A stretch of DNA of 64,000 bases from Oscillospiraceae bacterium (GCA_025757985.1 CP107210.1:2480001-2544000), one strand, 5' to 3'; shown: positions 7,561-19,318, counted from the stretch's first letter. Program-made: numbers and translations. Notes: generated from the sequence alone by a model not told the origin.

Positions 7561-9950
7561 TTATTAAGGGTGAAATTATATGTTTTGTTGTCTTTATCCT
7601 GTGGTTTATGCTCTAGCGTAGTAAAGTTTTCTTTTTTATCGCTGAGAGTTTTATCGGTAAGGGATAAATCCGTGTCACCGATATAGACATATACTTTTTT
7701 GTTCTTATTATCTTCAGGAACCCCGTTCCCATAATCTTCAGGAATAACAATGTCACCTTTTTTGAGTGTTACATTTTGCTCATTATAAAAATAAGCCTTA
7801 CCCGTAAGGGAAACAATATAGTCAGCTGCTTTTTTATCGGACTTTTTATCTTTGAGATGCTTGTTTAAGAAGTCCATGGGATTGGGAGCATTATTCAGTT
7901 CGGTAGAATCAGCTTTACTATATTCATCACGCTTGTTATTTTCAATATTATAGGTAAGTGGATTTTCCTTTTCATAATTGTAGTAAGCGATACCCTTCCA
8001 GCAAATAATTTCACCGCCATTAAAACTGATACTCTTATCCGTAGTGAGTTTGTGTGCCCAGTTATTTGCCTGATTAAAAGTGACCTTGTCGAGCTTTATA
8101 TCAGATTTATCCTCACTTGAGTTATGGTCAATCATGGTGACTTCCTTTTTGGTACAGCCAGGTTCAACGAAAAAGGGCAGTTTATCAGCCTTGGTGTATC
8201 CGGCAGGAGCGTTTGTTTCTTCAAGCGTATAGCTCTGACCCTGCCGCACCTCGAATACGGCAGCAGCGGTAGAGAACTGCTTGGATTGTACAAAGCTTTC
8301 CATGACATTGGTGTTTACAATAGCATCTCTATTGTTGTCAGCTGTCAGCTTTAGATTGGCGCCGGATACAGGATTTCCGGCGTCATCAATTTTACGGATA
8401 TAGACAGTACACAGTTGGCGCTTGGTGTTTATGACATGAAAAGAATCGTTTTCACCAACTGTTTTTTCCCGCTCATAGCTACCCCATTCTTTATGATCAC
8501 CGTTATAACTACTATCAATATAGAACCAAGTTTGCCAATGGGGAGATGGCTCGGAGGGATATGCCTTATAATATAAATGAAAAGAACAGGTGATGTCTCC
8601 CTGATATCCGGCAGGAGGATAGGTTTCCTTTATAACATAAGTATGGTTAGGTTGGCTTTCGGCAGTCAGGTAAACAGAATCTCCGATATTATCTCCCTCA
8701 TGCAGTTTGACAGGAATGGAACATTCTCCTTTATCATCACAAGTGAGTGTAGCAACAGTATTTGAGCCATTCTTGATCTCAAAAATAGCACCGGACAGTG
8801 CATTATTATTAGAGTCAGTGACGCGCAGCTTCAATTTGGCAACGGGAAAGCGCATAATGGTAAGCCGCCTGTTGGGCATATCGACAACACCTGAATTGTA
8901 ATTTCCGTCATCCTGTATGTTATTGAGATAATAGTCGTTCCCTTTAAGGCAAACATTGATATTGATTTTTGTATCACTGGGAATGCTTTGATAGCCGGGA
9001 GGAACCTCATCTTCGGTGATAAATGTCGGCGTATCCCCGATAACAGTTTCGGAACGTTTGAGCCAAGACTCATGAGGAGAAATATCCAACAGAATATCGC
9101 CGTTGCTATCAGATTCCACATAAAAGTCGTTCTCGCCGTTCTCGCCGCTTTTAATGTGATATCTTTTGTTTGCAAAAGGCAAAGAGTTCCCAGTGCTGAC
9201 ATCCTGCATATGGATAATGAATTGTTTTTCGCCTGCGGTAGCAGTGCTGCCGGTTTCCCCGCCGCCGGTCGTACCACCGCCACCGGTTTCTCCGCCGCCA
9301 GTCGTACCACCGCCGCCGGTTTCACCACCGCCGCCGCTGCTGTCCGGCCCCGGTGTCGGCACAACAACGGCATCGGCCTTTGTGCTTACGGTGGAGGAAC
9401 GGCCGTTGTTGGTATAAACAACGGTGATGCCATCCTTGCTGGTGTACACCAAATACACAACCTGCCCGCTGCTGCTGCATGTCAGAGTATTTATCGTGCC
9501 TGTCACGGAGGCCGCAGCAGAGATATCGGCAGTGCTGCCCGTTGCGGGGAAGCCACCGAAAGCCCAATTTGTGACATGCAGCAGATACTGCCCGCTGCCC
9601 TCGGTCAGTGCAACATCGCCGCCGGTCACGGCGGGCGGGGTGTTGCTTGTGGTGCCGGTGCAACCGACTAACGGCTGAAATTCAGCACTGCTGGTTAATT
9701 CATTACCACCTGCAAGCTGATAGGTCGTGTTTTTCTGCCATTCGGCGTACTTCTGCGCGGCAATGCGGGTCACTGTCTCCACACACGCCTGCGTCTCGCT
9801 GACGGCCTGCTTCTCCTTGGCGTTGTCGATGTACCCGGTCAGCGCAGGCACGGCAAAGCTCGCTGTTATGCCTGCAATCACCAGCACGACGACCAGCTCC
9901 ACCAGCGTAAAGCCGCGGCGGCTGCGCAGGGTTCGTTTCAGACCAGTCAT
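7557..9950 (-). CDS. Pseudopilin-SpaA chimera: type IV prepilin N-terminus with Cna-B/SpaA-like extracellular domains
   Basis: 797 aa. It starts like a type IV pilin or type II pseudopilin: short basic leader, cleavage motif GFTLVELVVVLVIAG (about 14-28), then the N-terminal helix. A pilin-like globular part runs to about 200. A Gly/Thr/Glu linker (GGGETGGGGTTGG repeats, about 205-235) follows. The rest contains two or three transthyretin-fold SpaA/Cna-B-like modules, recognised by IKETYPPAGY and LEETNAPAGY. There is no C-terminal LPXTG motif or sorting helix, so a prepilin peptidase, not sortase, should process it. The C-terminal two thirds is clearly AT-richer than the start, which suggests a fusion of pieces of different origin. 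GAGGAGG precedes the ATG; it follows the LTA-synthase-like gene by 15 bases (operon). A surface adhesin is the likely role. Confidence 0.8.
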   Translation of the reverse strand: MTGLKRTLRSRRGFTLVELVVVLVIAGITASFAVPALTGYIDNAKEKQAVSETQACVETVTRIAAQKYAEWQKNTTYQLAGGNELTSSAEFQPLVGCTGTTSNTPPAVTGGDVALTEGSGQYLLHVTNWAFGGFPATGSTADISAAASVTGTINTLTCSSSGQVVYLVYTSKDGITVVYTNNGRSSTVSTKADAVVVPTPGPDSSGGGGETGGGGTTGGGETGGGGTTGGGETGSTATAGEKQFIIHMQDVSTGNSLPFANKRYHIKSGENGENDFYVESDSNGDILLDISPHESWLKRSETVIGDTPTFITEDEVPPGYQSIPSDTKININVCLKGNDYYLNNIQDDGNYNSGVVDMPNRRLTIMRFPVAKLKLRVTDSNNNALSGAIFEIKNGSNTVATLTCDDKGECSIPVKLHEGDNIGDSVYLTAESQPNHTYVIKETYPPAGYQGDITCSFHLYYKAYPSEPSPHWQTWFYIDSSYNGDHKEWGSYEREKTVGENDSFHVINTKRQLCTVYIRKIDDAGNPVSGANLKLTADNNRDAIVNTNVMESFVQSKQFSTAAAVFEVRQGQSYTLEETNAPAGYTKADKLPFFVEPGCTKKEVTMIDHNSSEDKSDIKLDKVTFNQANNWAHKLTTDKSISFNGGEIICWKGIAYYNYEKENPLTYNIENNKRDEYSKADSTELNNAPNPMDFLNKHLKDKKSDKKAADYIVSLTGKAYFYNEQNVTLKKGDIVIPEDYGNGVPEDNKNKKVYVYIGDTDLSLTDKTLSDKKENFTTLEHKPQDKDNKTYNFTLNK
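9240..9335. repeat. Short in-frame tandem repeats coding a Gly-rich linker
   Basis: Repeated units of about 15-30 bases of the type CCACCGGTTTCTCCGCCGCC encode (G)GGGETGGGGTTG on the minus strand, inside the pilin-like gene. Slippage here could change linker length between strains. Confidence 0.75.
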
Positions 9951-9965
9951 ACGGGATTCCTCCTC

Positions 9966-11852
9966 TTACTCGGCGGGGTCAAAAATGCTCTGGTCCCGCT
10001 TGGCGTGGGCACCGATGTTGTTGTATTCCAGACTCAGATACCCCTTGGCCCACTCGTCCAGCGCAGGGTCAGCGCCGTACTCGGCGGTCGTGCCGTCCAC
10101 CTTCATGTAATCGTTGGCGGCGGTCACAACGGGGGTGTTGTGCTTCATTTCCAGCAGATACTTGTAATAGTCGCTCAGCGGCAGACCGGCCTGCTGCAGC
10201 AGGGTGGGGGCCAGCATGACCATGTCCATCCGGTTCAGCGGGTCGGCCGTGCTGGTGGCAGCGGCCGTGTGCTCCAGCGGGTAGTTGGCCCAGATGAAGA
10301 ACGGCGTGCTGCGCTGCAAAAGCTGCAAATCGTTGTCGGTGGCAGCAAAGCTCGCGTCAGCCACATGCTTGACAAAGCTGGGCGCGTGGTCGCCGGCCAT
10401 GGCCACAATGACCTTGCGGCCGGTCTTTTCGTACTGCTCGGTGAAATAGTCGCACAGTTCCTGCACGGCGGCGTCGGTCATCTTAATGCAGCTCAGGTAC
10501 TCGTCCATCAGCTCGTCATACTCGCCGTAGTCGGTGCCCGCGTGGACAATATCCAGCGAAGCATCGTTCATATCGTAGTCGCCGTGGCTCTGGATGGAGA
10601 CTAAGAAGCTGAACCGGGGCTTGTCCTCGGGCATGGCCTCGTACATCTTCTCCCAATCCCGGTAGGTGGCGGAGTCGGTCTGGTAGGGGCGGTCGCCGTA
10701 GGTCTCCTTGGTGGGGAAGTCGCTCTCAAAATGGGTCTCGTCAAAGCCCAGCGCCAGCCATGCGGAATCGCGCCGGTAGTTGGAGTTGGTGTAGGGGTGG
10801 GCGGCCATCGTGGTGTAGCCCAGCCCCTTCAGGTAGCTGACAACGCTGTTGGCGTTGTACAGGTTCAGCCAGTTGAAGGGCGTGATGCTCGGCATCAGGA
10901 TCAGCGAGTTGGAGGTCAGCATCTCATACTCGGTGGAGTTGGTGCCGCCGCCCACATGCGGGCTGATGGTGTGGCCGTAGACTGCGTTGGTCAGGTTTTT
11001 GGTCACCGGCATAATGTCGGTGTCGGCCTGCAGGTCGGTCACAAGGTCAAAGTCGTAGAAGCTCTCGGACAAAATCAGCACAATGTCGGGGTAGTCCTCG
11101 GCGCTCTCGGGGCTGGCGGGGGCTGTATAGTCATCGGCCTTGCGGGCAAAGTTTACGGCGGCCGCATCGTTGTAGTTTTCCGGCTCAATGATGGGGTCGG
11201 CCATCAGGCTGGTGGCCTCGATCGTGCCGGCCAGATAGCCGTAGGTGTAGTAGGTGTTCTGCCATGCCCAGCCGTAGGTCGTCTTGGGCTTGATGCTCAC
11301 CGGCCCGAAGTAGCCGAAGAACATGACCAGAAAAACACCCAGCGCACTGCCCGCTATGCGCACGATGCGTGCGGGCCAGCCTGCGCGTTTGGGCGCGCCC
11401 TTTGCCAGCAGGTGCTGCACAAAGGCGATGCCGAGGATCGGCAGATAGAGCAGGGCGATTTTTACGACATCCTGCGTGATCTTGAGGGTGTAGCTGCCCA
11501 TGACCTCGGCGGCGGTGCCCAGATTCAAAATGTCCTGGGGCATCAGCGCCGAGCCGTGCAGGTCGCGGGTGTAGTAGTTGATAAGCGCGATGATCGTGAA
11601 CATCGCGCCGGACAGCCCCGTGGAGAGGCTCCATCTGCCGCACAGTGCAAAGAGGATCAGTGTCAGGCAGAAGGCGGTCAGGGCGTTCAGCGGCGCGTAG
11701 AGCGGCCACTGCAGCTGCAAAAAGCTTTCGGTCACGCCGTCGGACAATTCAAGCTGATAGCGGGAGATAAAGCCCACCGCGACAGCCAACAGGCAGGGGA
11801 GTACCCCCTGCAGGATAAATTTCTTCCAGTCTATTTTTTTAAGATGTTGCAT
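9966..11852 (-). CDS. LTA-synthase-like membrane sulfatase-fold enzyme
   Basis: About 628 aa. Five or so N-terminal membrane helices (to about residue 220) precede an extracellular alkaline-phosphatase/sulfatase-fold domain of the LtaS type. Metal-site and nucleophile motifs are seen as LILSESFYD, GGGTNSTEYEMLT (the Thr is the likely nucleophile) and AGDHAP. Family members transfer glycerol-phosphate to lipoteichoic acid or act on related phospholipid head groups. The start is uncertain: ATG at 11852 is used, a GTG at 11891 is also in frame, and neither has a well-spaced ribosome site. A -10 box lies at 11907-11912. The pilin-like gene follows in the same transcript. Confidence 0.82.
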   Translation of the reverse strand: MQHLKKIDWKKFILQGVLPCLLAVAVGFISRYQLELSDGVTESFLQLQWPLYAPLNALTAFCLTLILFALCGRWSLSTGLSGAMFTIIALINYYTRDLHGSALMPQDILNLGTAAEVMGSYTLKITQDVVKIALLYLPILGIAFVQHLLAKGAPKRAGWPARIVRIAGSALGVFLVMFFGYFGPVSIKPKTTYGWAWQNTYYTYGYLAGTIEATSLMADPIIEPENYNDAAAVNFARKADDYTAPASPESAEDYPDIVLILSESFYDFDLVTDLQADTDIMPVTKNLTNAVYGHTISPHVGGGTNSTEYEMLTSNSLILMPSITPFNWLNLYNANSVVSYLKGLGYTTMAAHPYTNSNYRRDSAWLALGFDETHFESDFPTKETYGDRPYQTDSATYRDWEKMYEAMPEDKPRFSFLVSIQSHGDYDMNDASLDIVHAGTDYGEYDELMDEYLSCIKMTDAAVQELCDYFTEQYEKTGRKVIVAMAGDHAPSFVKHVADASFAATDNDLQLLQRSTPFFIWANYPLEHTAAATSTADPLNRMDMVMLAPTLLQQAGLPLSDYYKYLLEMKHNTPVVTAANDYMKVDGTTAEYGADPALDEWAKGYLSLEYNNIGAHAKRDQSIFDPAE

Positions 11853-11906
11853 GGGTGATAAATTGATACCTTTCTCTATAATTTTGTACACAAAAATACA
11901 TAATAC

Positions 11907-11912
11907 ATTATA
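11907..11912 (-). promoter_or_regulatory. -10 box of the LTA-synthase/pilin operon
   Basis: TATAAT on the minus strand (ATTATA at 11907-11912). The -35 region 17 bases upstream (TTTATT) is weak. It lies directly after the coaX terminator. Confidence 0.55.
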
Positions 11913-11920
11913 ACATAGCA

Positions 11921-11956
11921 GGGCAAAAAAATAAAGCCTCTCGTGAAAGAGGCTTT
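11921..11956 (-). terminator. Terminator of the coaX-like gene
   Basis: Stem AAAGCCTCT/AGAGGCTTT (11933-11941 with 11948-11956). On the minus strand it is followed by ATTTTTTTGCCC. It lies about 100 bases after the coaX-like stop codon. Confidence 0.85.
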
Positions 11957-11977
11957 GCTAAAATATTGTCTTGCTTC

Positions 11978-12030
11978 GCAGGGGCCGGGCATGCCCGGCT
12001 TTTCATCTTAAAACCGTAGGGGAGAGACTT
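11978..12030. repeat. GTAGGGG-type palindromes (family B), partial copies
   Basis: AGGGGCCGGGCATGCCCGGC (11981-12000) is a short palindrome, followed by AAAACCGTAGGGGAGAGAC. The same two blocks recur, in fuller form, at 12979-13003 and 13032-13062. Confidence 0.7.
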
Positions 12031-12052
12031 GCCCTTAGCACTTATTTTACAA

Positions 12053-12832
12053 TCATTTCCGCGCGTTCTTCTTCCATATTACATACAGCCCCTCAAGGAT
12101 CAGCGTCTCACGGTAGGTGATGTCCGTTGCGCAGGTCAGCCGTACGCTGTCCGGCAGTGTGCCGGTCGCAACTACGGGGGCATCGGGGGCGTTCAGCGCC
12201 GCGCGGATCTGGGTTACCATGCCGTCAAGCATTGCGGCCGTGCCGAACACAATACCGCTGTGCAGGCAATCCGCCGTATTGGCCCCCAGCAGGCGGCGCG
12301 GGCGGGCCTCCAGTTCGACCTGCGGCAGCTGCGCTGTGTTGCGCACCAGCGCCGACAGCGAGCATTGCGGCCCCGGCAGGATCGAGCCGCCGACCAGAGC
12401 GCCCGAGGCATCCACAGCCAGCAGGGTGGTTGCTGTGTCGAAGTTGACCACCACGCAGGGCGGCGCACAGTGCTGCAGTGCGCCCACGATGGCGCAGAGA
12501 AGCTCGCCGCCCAGTTGGGCCGGGTTGTCCATCCGGATACGCACGCCGCTTTTCAGCCCGGGGCCGACCTCCATGATCTGGCACTCGCACATCTTGCGCA
12601 GAGCCTCCCGCAGCCGCGGCGTCAGCGCCGGCACCACGCTGGAAAAGATGACCGCAGTGATCTGGTGCGGCTCGGTGCCGTAGAGCGCAAGCATGTTTAC
12701 GATTTTATAAAGCAGCTCATCACTGCTCAGCGCGGTGTCTGCAAACAGCCGCGAGGAAAAGACCAGCTTGCCGTCCGGCGTGTACCCGCCAAAGGTAATG
12801 TTGGAGTTGCCGATATTGAATGCCAGGATCAT
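12053..12832 (-). CDS. CoaX-like type III pantothenate kinase homologue with altered catalytic residues
   Basis: 259 aa, the usual CoaX length, with the ASKHA fold seen as NIGNSNITFGG (6-16), VNFDTATTLL (129-138) and GGSILPG (148-154). Active enzymes phosphorylate pantothenate, the first step of CoA synthesis. The canonical aspartates are replaced: Asp6 of DxGN is Asn, GADR is GGEL (109-111 with Glu110), and DxGTAT is NFDTAT (Asn130). The reading frame is clean, with GAGGG 7 bases before ATG and its own terminator, so it is kept and expressed. It may be catalytically dead, a regulator like the transcription factor Baf/CoaX-like proteins, or an enzyme with shifted chemistry. A second coaX or coaA elsewhere would be expected. 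Confidence 0.8.
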   Translation of the reverse strand: MILAFNIGNSNITFGGYTPDGKLVFSSRLFADTALSSDELLYKIVNMLALYGTEPHQITAVIFSSVVPALTPRLREALRKMCECQIMEVGPGLKSGVRIRMDNPAQLGGELLCAIVGALQHCAPPCVVVNFDTATTLLAVDASGALVGGSILPGPQCSLSALVRNTAQLPQVELEARPRRLLGANTADCLHSGIVFGTAAMLDGMVTQIRAALNAPDAPVVATGTLPDSVRLTCATDITYRETLILEGLYVIWKKNARK

Positions 12833-12932
12833 GGATAGCCCTCATTTCAAGTGTGTTGTCTTTATACTATTATAATAAGGAACAAATTGCAAGAGCTTTC
12901 CACAACAGCTCACCGCCGATGTTGAAAATATC

Positions 12933-13134
12933 CCCGTCCACCTCATCTACATCGCCAACCTTACTCTCCACCACCCCGTAGGGGCCGGGCATGCCCGGCC
13001 CGCAACCCAGCCATTACATTCTGTTCAACCTAAAACCGTAGGGGAGGGATTCATCCCTCCCGCCCACCTTGCCTATACCACCAACCTCACCCTCCACCAC
13101 CCTGTAGGGGCCGGGCATGCCCGGCCCGCAACCT
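12933..13134. repeat. Imperfect tandem duplication carrying GTAGGGG palindromes (family B)
   Basis: Two units of about 77 bases (12933-13010 and 13059-13134) each run CCACCT..CTAC/TATACC..CCAACC, CTCCACCACC and then GTAGGGGCCGGGCATGCCCG followed by GCCCGCAACC. Between them is a third palindrome, GTAGGGGAGGGATTCATCCC (13038-13057) followed by TCCC. All keep the GTAGGGG edge and a symmetric core while the core sequence differs. With the rRNA promoters this fills the space between coaX and the 16S gene; no ORF is supported. Confidence 0.8.
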
Positions 13135-13234
13135 ATCCGATACTACAGCTTGTATCAATCGCACAGCAAATCCCCAACATGCACCTTGCCCAAAAATCCC
13201 CCTCAAAATTTGTCGAAAAAATCAAAAACAACCC

Positions 13235-13263
13235 TTGACAATAGTCATACACATTGCTATAAT
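13235..13263 (+). promoter_or_regulatory. rRNA operon promoter P1
   Basis: TTGACA (13235-13240), 17-base spacer, TATAAT (13258-13263), both exact. The initial transcribed region AAGCTGTC is shared with P2. Confidence 0.93.
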
Positions 13264-13365
13264 AATCAAGCTGTCTCGCGGCGGACACGCCGCGAAAAGC
13301 GCTTCATAACAGCCTGTATATGTTTTTTGAAGAAAACATCTTCAAAAAAACTTTCAGAAAACCCC

Positions 13366-13394
13366 TTGACAATCAAGTGATTCTGATATATAAT
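13366..13394 (+). promoter_or_regulatory. rRNA operon promoter P2
   Basis: TTGACA (13366-13371), 17-base spacer, TATAAT (13389-13394), both exact. It is followed by CAAGCTGTCACGG and the small hairpin GCTGTC/GACAGC. Confidence 0.93.
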
Positions 13395-13429
13395 ATACAA
13401 GCTGTCACGGAGACGCGACAGCACAGCAG

Positions 13430-13457
13430 GACCTTGAAAATTGAACAAAACTGAAAC
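13430..13457 (+). promoter_or_regulatory. 16S precursor processing stem, 5' strand (pairs with 15160-15187)
   Basis: The leader text starting GACCTTGAAAATTGAACAAA is nearly the reverse complement of 15160-15187 (GTTTTAGTATTGTTCAATTT and on). The two flank the 16S gene and would form the long RNase III stem of pre-16S rRNA. Confidence 0.85.
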
Positions 13458-13590
13458 TTGTGGAACCTTGATCGTGGGTTTGGAAACCCACGTTAATCAA
13501 TTCCAAATTTACAAGTAATTCATACAGGACGCAAGCGATTGTGTCTGAGTGATTACAGCGATTTAACACTTTGTAAGTGATTAAATACCA

Positions 13591-15105
<1,515 letters not shown>

Positions 15106-15159
15106 GGGAGTCAGACAATGTGATTTAGCTGGTCTAAATGACATTGGACAGGAAAGCAA

Positions 15160-15187
15160 GTTTTAGTATTGTTCAATTTTGAGGGTC
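15160..15187 (+). promoter_or_regulatory. 16S precursor processing stem, 3' strand
   Basis: Complementary to 13430-13457 with a few mismatches. Together with the 5' strand it brackets 16S. The rest of 15105-15257 is spacer with a small hairpin (TTTTGAGGGTCC..ACCCTCAAA). Confidence 0.8.
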
Positions 15188-15257
15188 CTGCGGGTTCATC
15201 CCGTAAACAAAACCCTCAAAGCATAAGGGACAGCGAAACCCGAAACGCAAATAGCGC

Positions 15258-15333
15258 GGGGGTATAGCTCAGTTGGGAGAGCACCTGCTTTGCAAGCAGG
15301 GGGTCAAGGGTTCGAATCCCTTTATCTCCACCA
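15258..15333 (+). tRNA. tRNA-Ala (TGC)
   Basis: 76 nt, CCA encoded. Acceptor GGGGGTA/TATCTCC, anticodon arm CCTGC TTTGCAA GCAGG. It lies in the 16S-23S spacer, before tRNA-Ile. Confidence 0.97.
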
Positions 15334-15336
15334 TTT

Positions 15337-15413
15337 GGGCTGATAGCTCAGCTGGTTAGAGCACTCGGCTGATAACCGAGAGGTCGATGGTTCGAGTCCA
15401 TTTCAGCCCACCA
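15337..15413 (+). tRNA. tRNA-Ile (GAT)
   Basis: 77 nt, CCA encoded. Acceptor GGGCTGA/TCAGCCC, anticodon arm CTCGG CTGATAA CCGAG. The spacer order here is Ala then Ile, the reverse of the more common Ile-Ala. Confidence 0.97.
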
Positions 15414-15467
15414 CAGGTTGCCTGTGAGGGCAACCCACAAATCCCTTATGGAGCTACGCAAGTAGCT

Positions 15468-15500
15468 GATGTACCTTGAAAACTGAATATAGAACTGCGA
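15468..15500 (+). promoter_or_regulatory. 23S precursor processing stem, 5' strand (pairs with 18515-18550)
   Basis: GATGTACCTTGAAAACTGAA and the next 13 bases are close to the reverse complement of 18515-18550, which lies just after 23S. The motif CCTTGAAAAYTGAAYA is shared with the 16S leader and with an orphan copy at 63053. Confidence 0.85.
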
Positions 15501-15658
15501 AATGAGATTTTATTAGCTATGTAAAATTCCTGATTTTAAATTAAAATCTATAATTTCACCAAGCGGAACTGAAGAACGCAAGTTCGACAGTAAATGGTAA
15601 AATCTCGTTGGCAAATGGAGAATCTGAAATAAGATATGTTTATCGAGAGATAAACAAC

Positions 15659-18488
<2,830 letters not shown>

Positions 18489-18514
18489 CCATCTTGATCA
18501 GATACTCTATTTGC

Positions 18515-18550
18515 AAAAGCGGTTCGATATTCAGTTTTGAGGGTACATCC
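18515..18550 (+). promoter_or_regulatory. 23S precursor processing stem, 3' strand
   Basis: AAAAGCGGTTCGATATTCAG followed by TTTTGAGGGTACATCC complements 15468-15500. It lies in the 23S-5S spacer. Confidence 0.8.
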
Positions 18551-18586
18551 TCAACAAAAAGAGAAGCATGACAATGGTCACGCGTT

Positions 18587-18704
<118 letters not shown>

Positions 18705-18714
18705 TCTCTTATAA

Positions 18715-18790
18715 GCACCATTAGCTCAGTTGGTAGCGTAATTGACTCACACTAAAGCTGTGAATGATGAACTTCGACTGAACTATCCAA
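18715..18790 (+). pseudogene. Broken tRNA-Lys copy
   Basis: GCACCATTAGCTCAGTTGGT (18715-18734) is identical to the start of the intact tRNA-Lys at 18829. After TAG it loses AG and the D-arm end, and the anticodon arm reads ATTGACTCACACTAAAGCTG. No T-arm or acceptor 3' strand can be found. It sits between 5S and the intact gene, so it looks like a decayed tandem duplicate. Confidence 0.8.
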
Positions 18791-18828
18791 ATTGAGATTT
18801 CACGATGTATCGCGTAAATCTCATATAT

Positions 18829-18904
18829 GCACCATTAGCTCAGTTGGTAGAGCAACTGACTCTTAATCAGTGGGTCCTGGGTTCGAGTCCCCGATGGTGC
18901 ACCA
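18829..18904 (+). tRNA. tRNA-Lys (CTT)
   Basis: 76 nt, CCA encoded. Acceptor GCACCAT/ATGGTGC, anticodon arm ACTGA CTCTTAA TCAGT, T-arm TGGGTTCGAGTCCCC. Last gene of the rRNA operon; the conjugative element begins about 0.4 kb further on. Confidence 0.96.
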
Positions 18905-18909
18905 AAAAT

Positions 18910-18937
18910 AGCCTTACGGAAACGTAAGGCTGTTTTC
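18910..18937 (+). terminator. Terminator of the rRNA operon
   Basis: Stem AGCCTTACG/CGTAAGGCT with GAAA tetraloop (18910-18918, 18923-18931), then GTTTT. Confidence 0.9.
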
Positions 18938-18971
18938 ATAATGATTGCCGCTTTGTGGAGTGCTTTCATTT

Positions 18972-19013
18972 GCCGCTGACTTCTGTCTAAGTCAGCGGCT
19001 CTTTTTATTTTTT
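18972..19013. terminator. Strong hairpin at the 3' end of the holin-like toxin gene
   Basis: 11-bp stem GCCGCTGACTT/AAGTCAGCGGC (18972-18982 with 18989-18999). On the plus strand a TCTTTTTATTTTTT run follows, so it could end rRNA read-through. On the minus strand it overlaps the toxin stop codon and would end that mRNA. Confidence 0.82.
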
Positions 19014-19108
19014 GAGAGAAATTCAAGAACTTTTAGTGTAAGAGAAACGGTGGCATATATGCAGCTGCCAATAAAAGTAAGCAGCAAAATTATTTCCTGA
19101 AAACTCAA
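18992..19108 (-). CDS. Small holin-like toxin peptide (38 aa), type I toxin candidate
   Basis: Single-helix membrane peptide starting MSFQEIILLLTFIGSCIYAT (TTG start) and continuing VSLTLKVLEFLSKNKKSR. The layout, Met-Ser-x-x-Glu then about 22 hydrophobic residues then a Lys-rich tail, is that of Firmicutes holin-like/TxpA-like toxins. The start is decided by a perfect GGAGGTGA 5 bases ahead. A perfect TTGACA-17-TATAAT promoter lies 40 bases upstream and the stop codon is inside a strong hairpin, so this is a complete stand-alone gene although very short. Members of this class are usually held down by an antisense RNA; a plus-strand terminator at 19205 would suit such an RNA, but its promoter was not found. 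Confidence 0.75.
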   Translation of the reverse strand: MSFQEIILLLTFIGSCIYATVSLTLKVLEFLSKNKKSR

Positions 19109-19151
19109 GCGTTCACCTCCCTCATAATTTGGAGGCGACAATCAAGAGTAA

Positions 19152-19180
19152 ATTATATCAGAAGGGGAGAGGACTGTCAA
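19152..19180 (-). promoter_or_regulatory. Consensus promoter of the holin-like toxin gene
   Basis: On the minus strand: TTGACA (19175-19180), 17-base spacer, TATAAT (19152-19157). Both boxes are exact. Transcription should start near 19145, leaving a leader of about 37 bases with GGAGGTGA. Confidence 0.88.
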
Positions 19181-19204
19181 AATAAGCTCTCCAAATCCTT
19201 AATG

Positions 19205-19241
19205 GCGGTTTGTTGGTACAATACCAATGAACCGCTTTTTT
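19205..19241 (+). terminator. Plus-strand terminator upstream of parM
   Basis: GCGGTT and TTGGTA pair with TACCAA and AACCGC (19205-19218 with 19221-19235), then TTTTTT. It could end an antisense RNA running through the toxin gene, or read-through from the rRNA operon. Confidence 0.8.
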
Positions 19242-19318
19242 CATGCAAAAATTCCGGAAGCCCCAAAAGGCAACCGTTTATTATAGATTGTAGAATACAA
19301 AAAATGGAGGTATTTCCC

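Noticed and set aside
12840..13590. Riboswitch or T-box leader before the rRNA operon
   Set aside because: The stems are family B palindromes and the rRNA leader; no aptamer core or specifier loop was seen.
18835..19026. 63-codon minus-strand frame with SGTRTQDPLIKSQLLYQL
   Set aside because: Reverse of tRNA-Lys and the following hairpins. The real small gene here is the holin-like peptide in another frame at 18992-19108.
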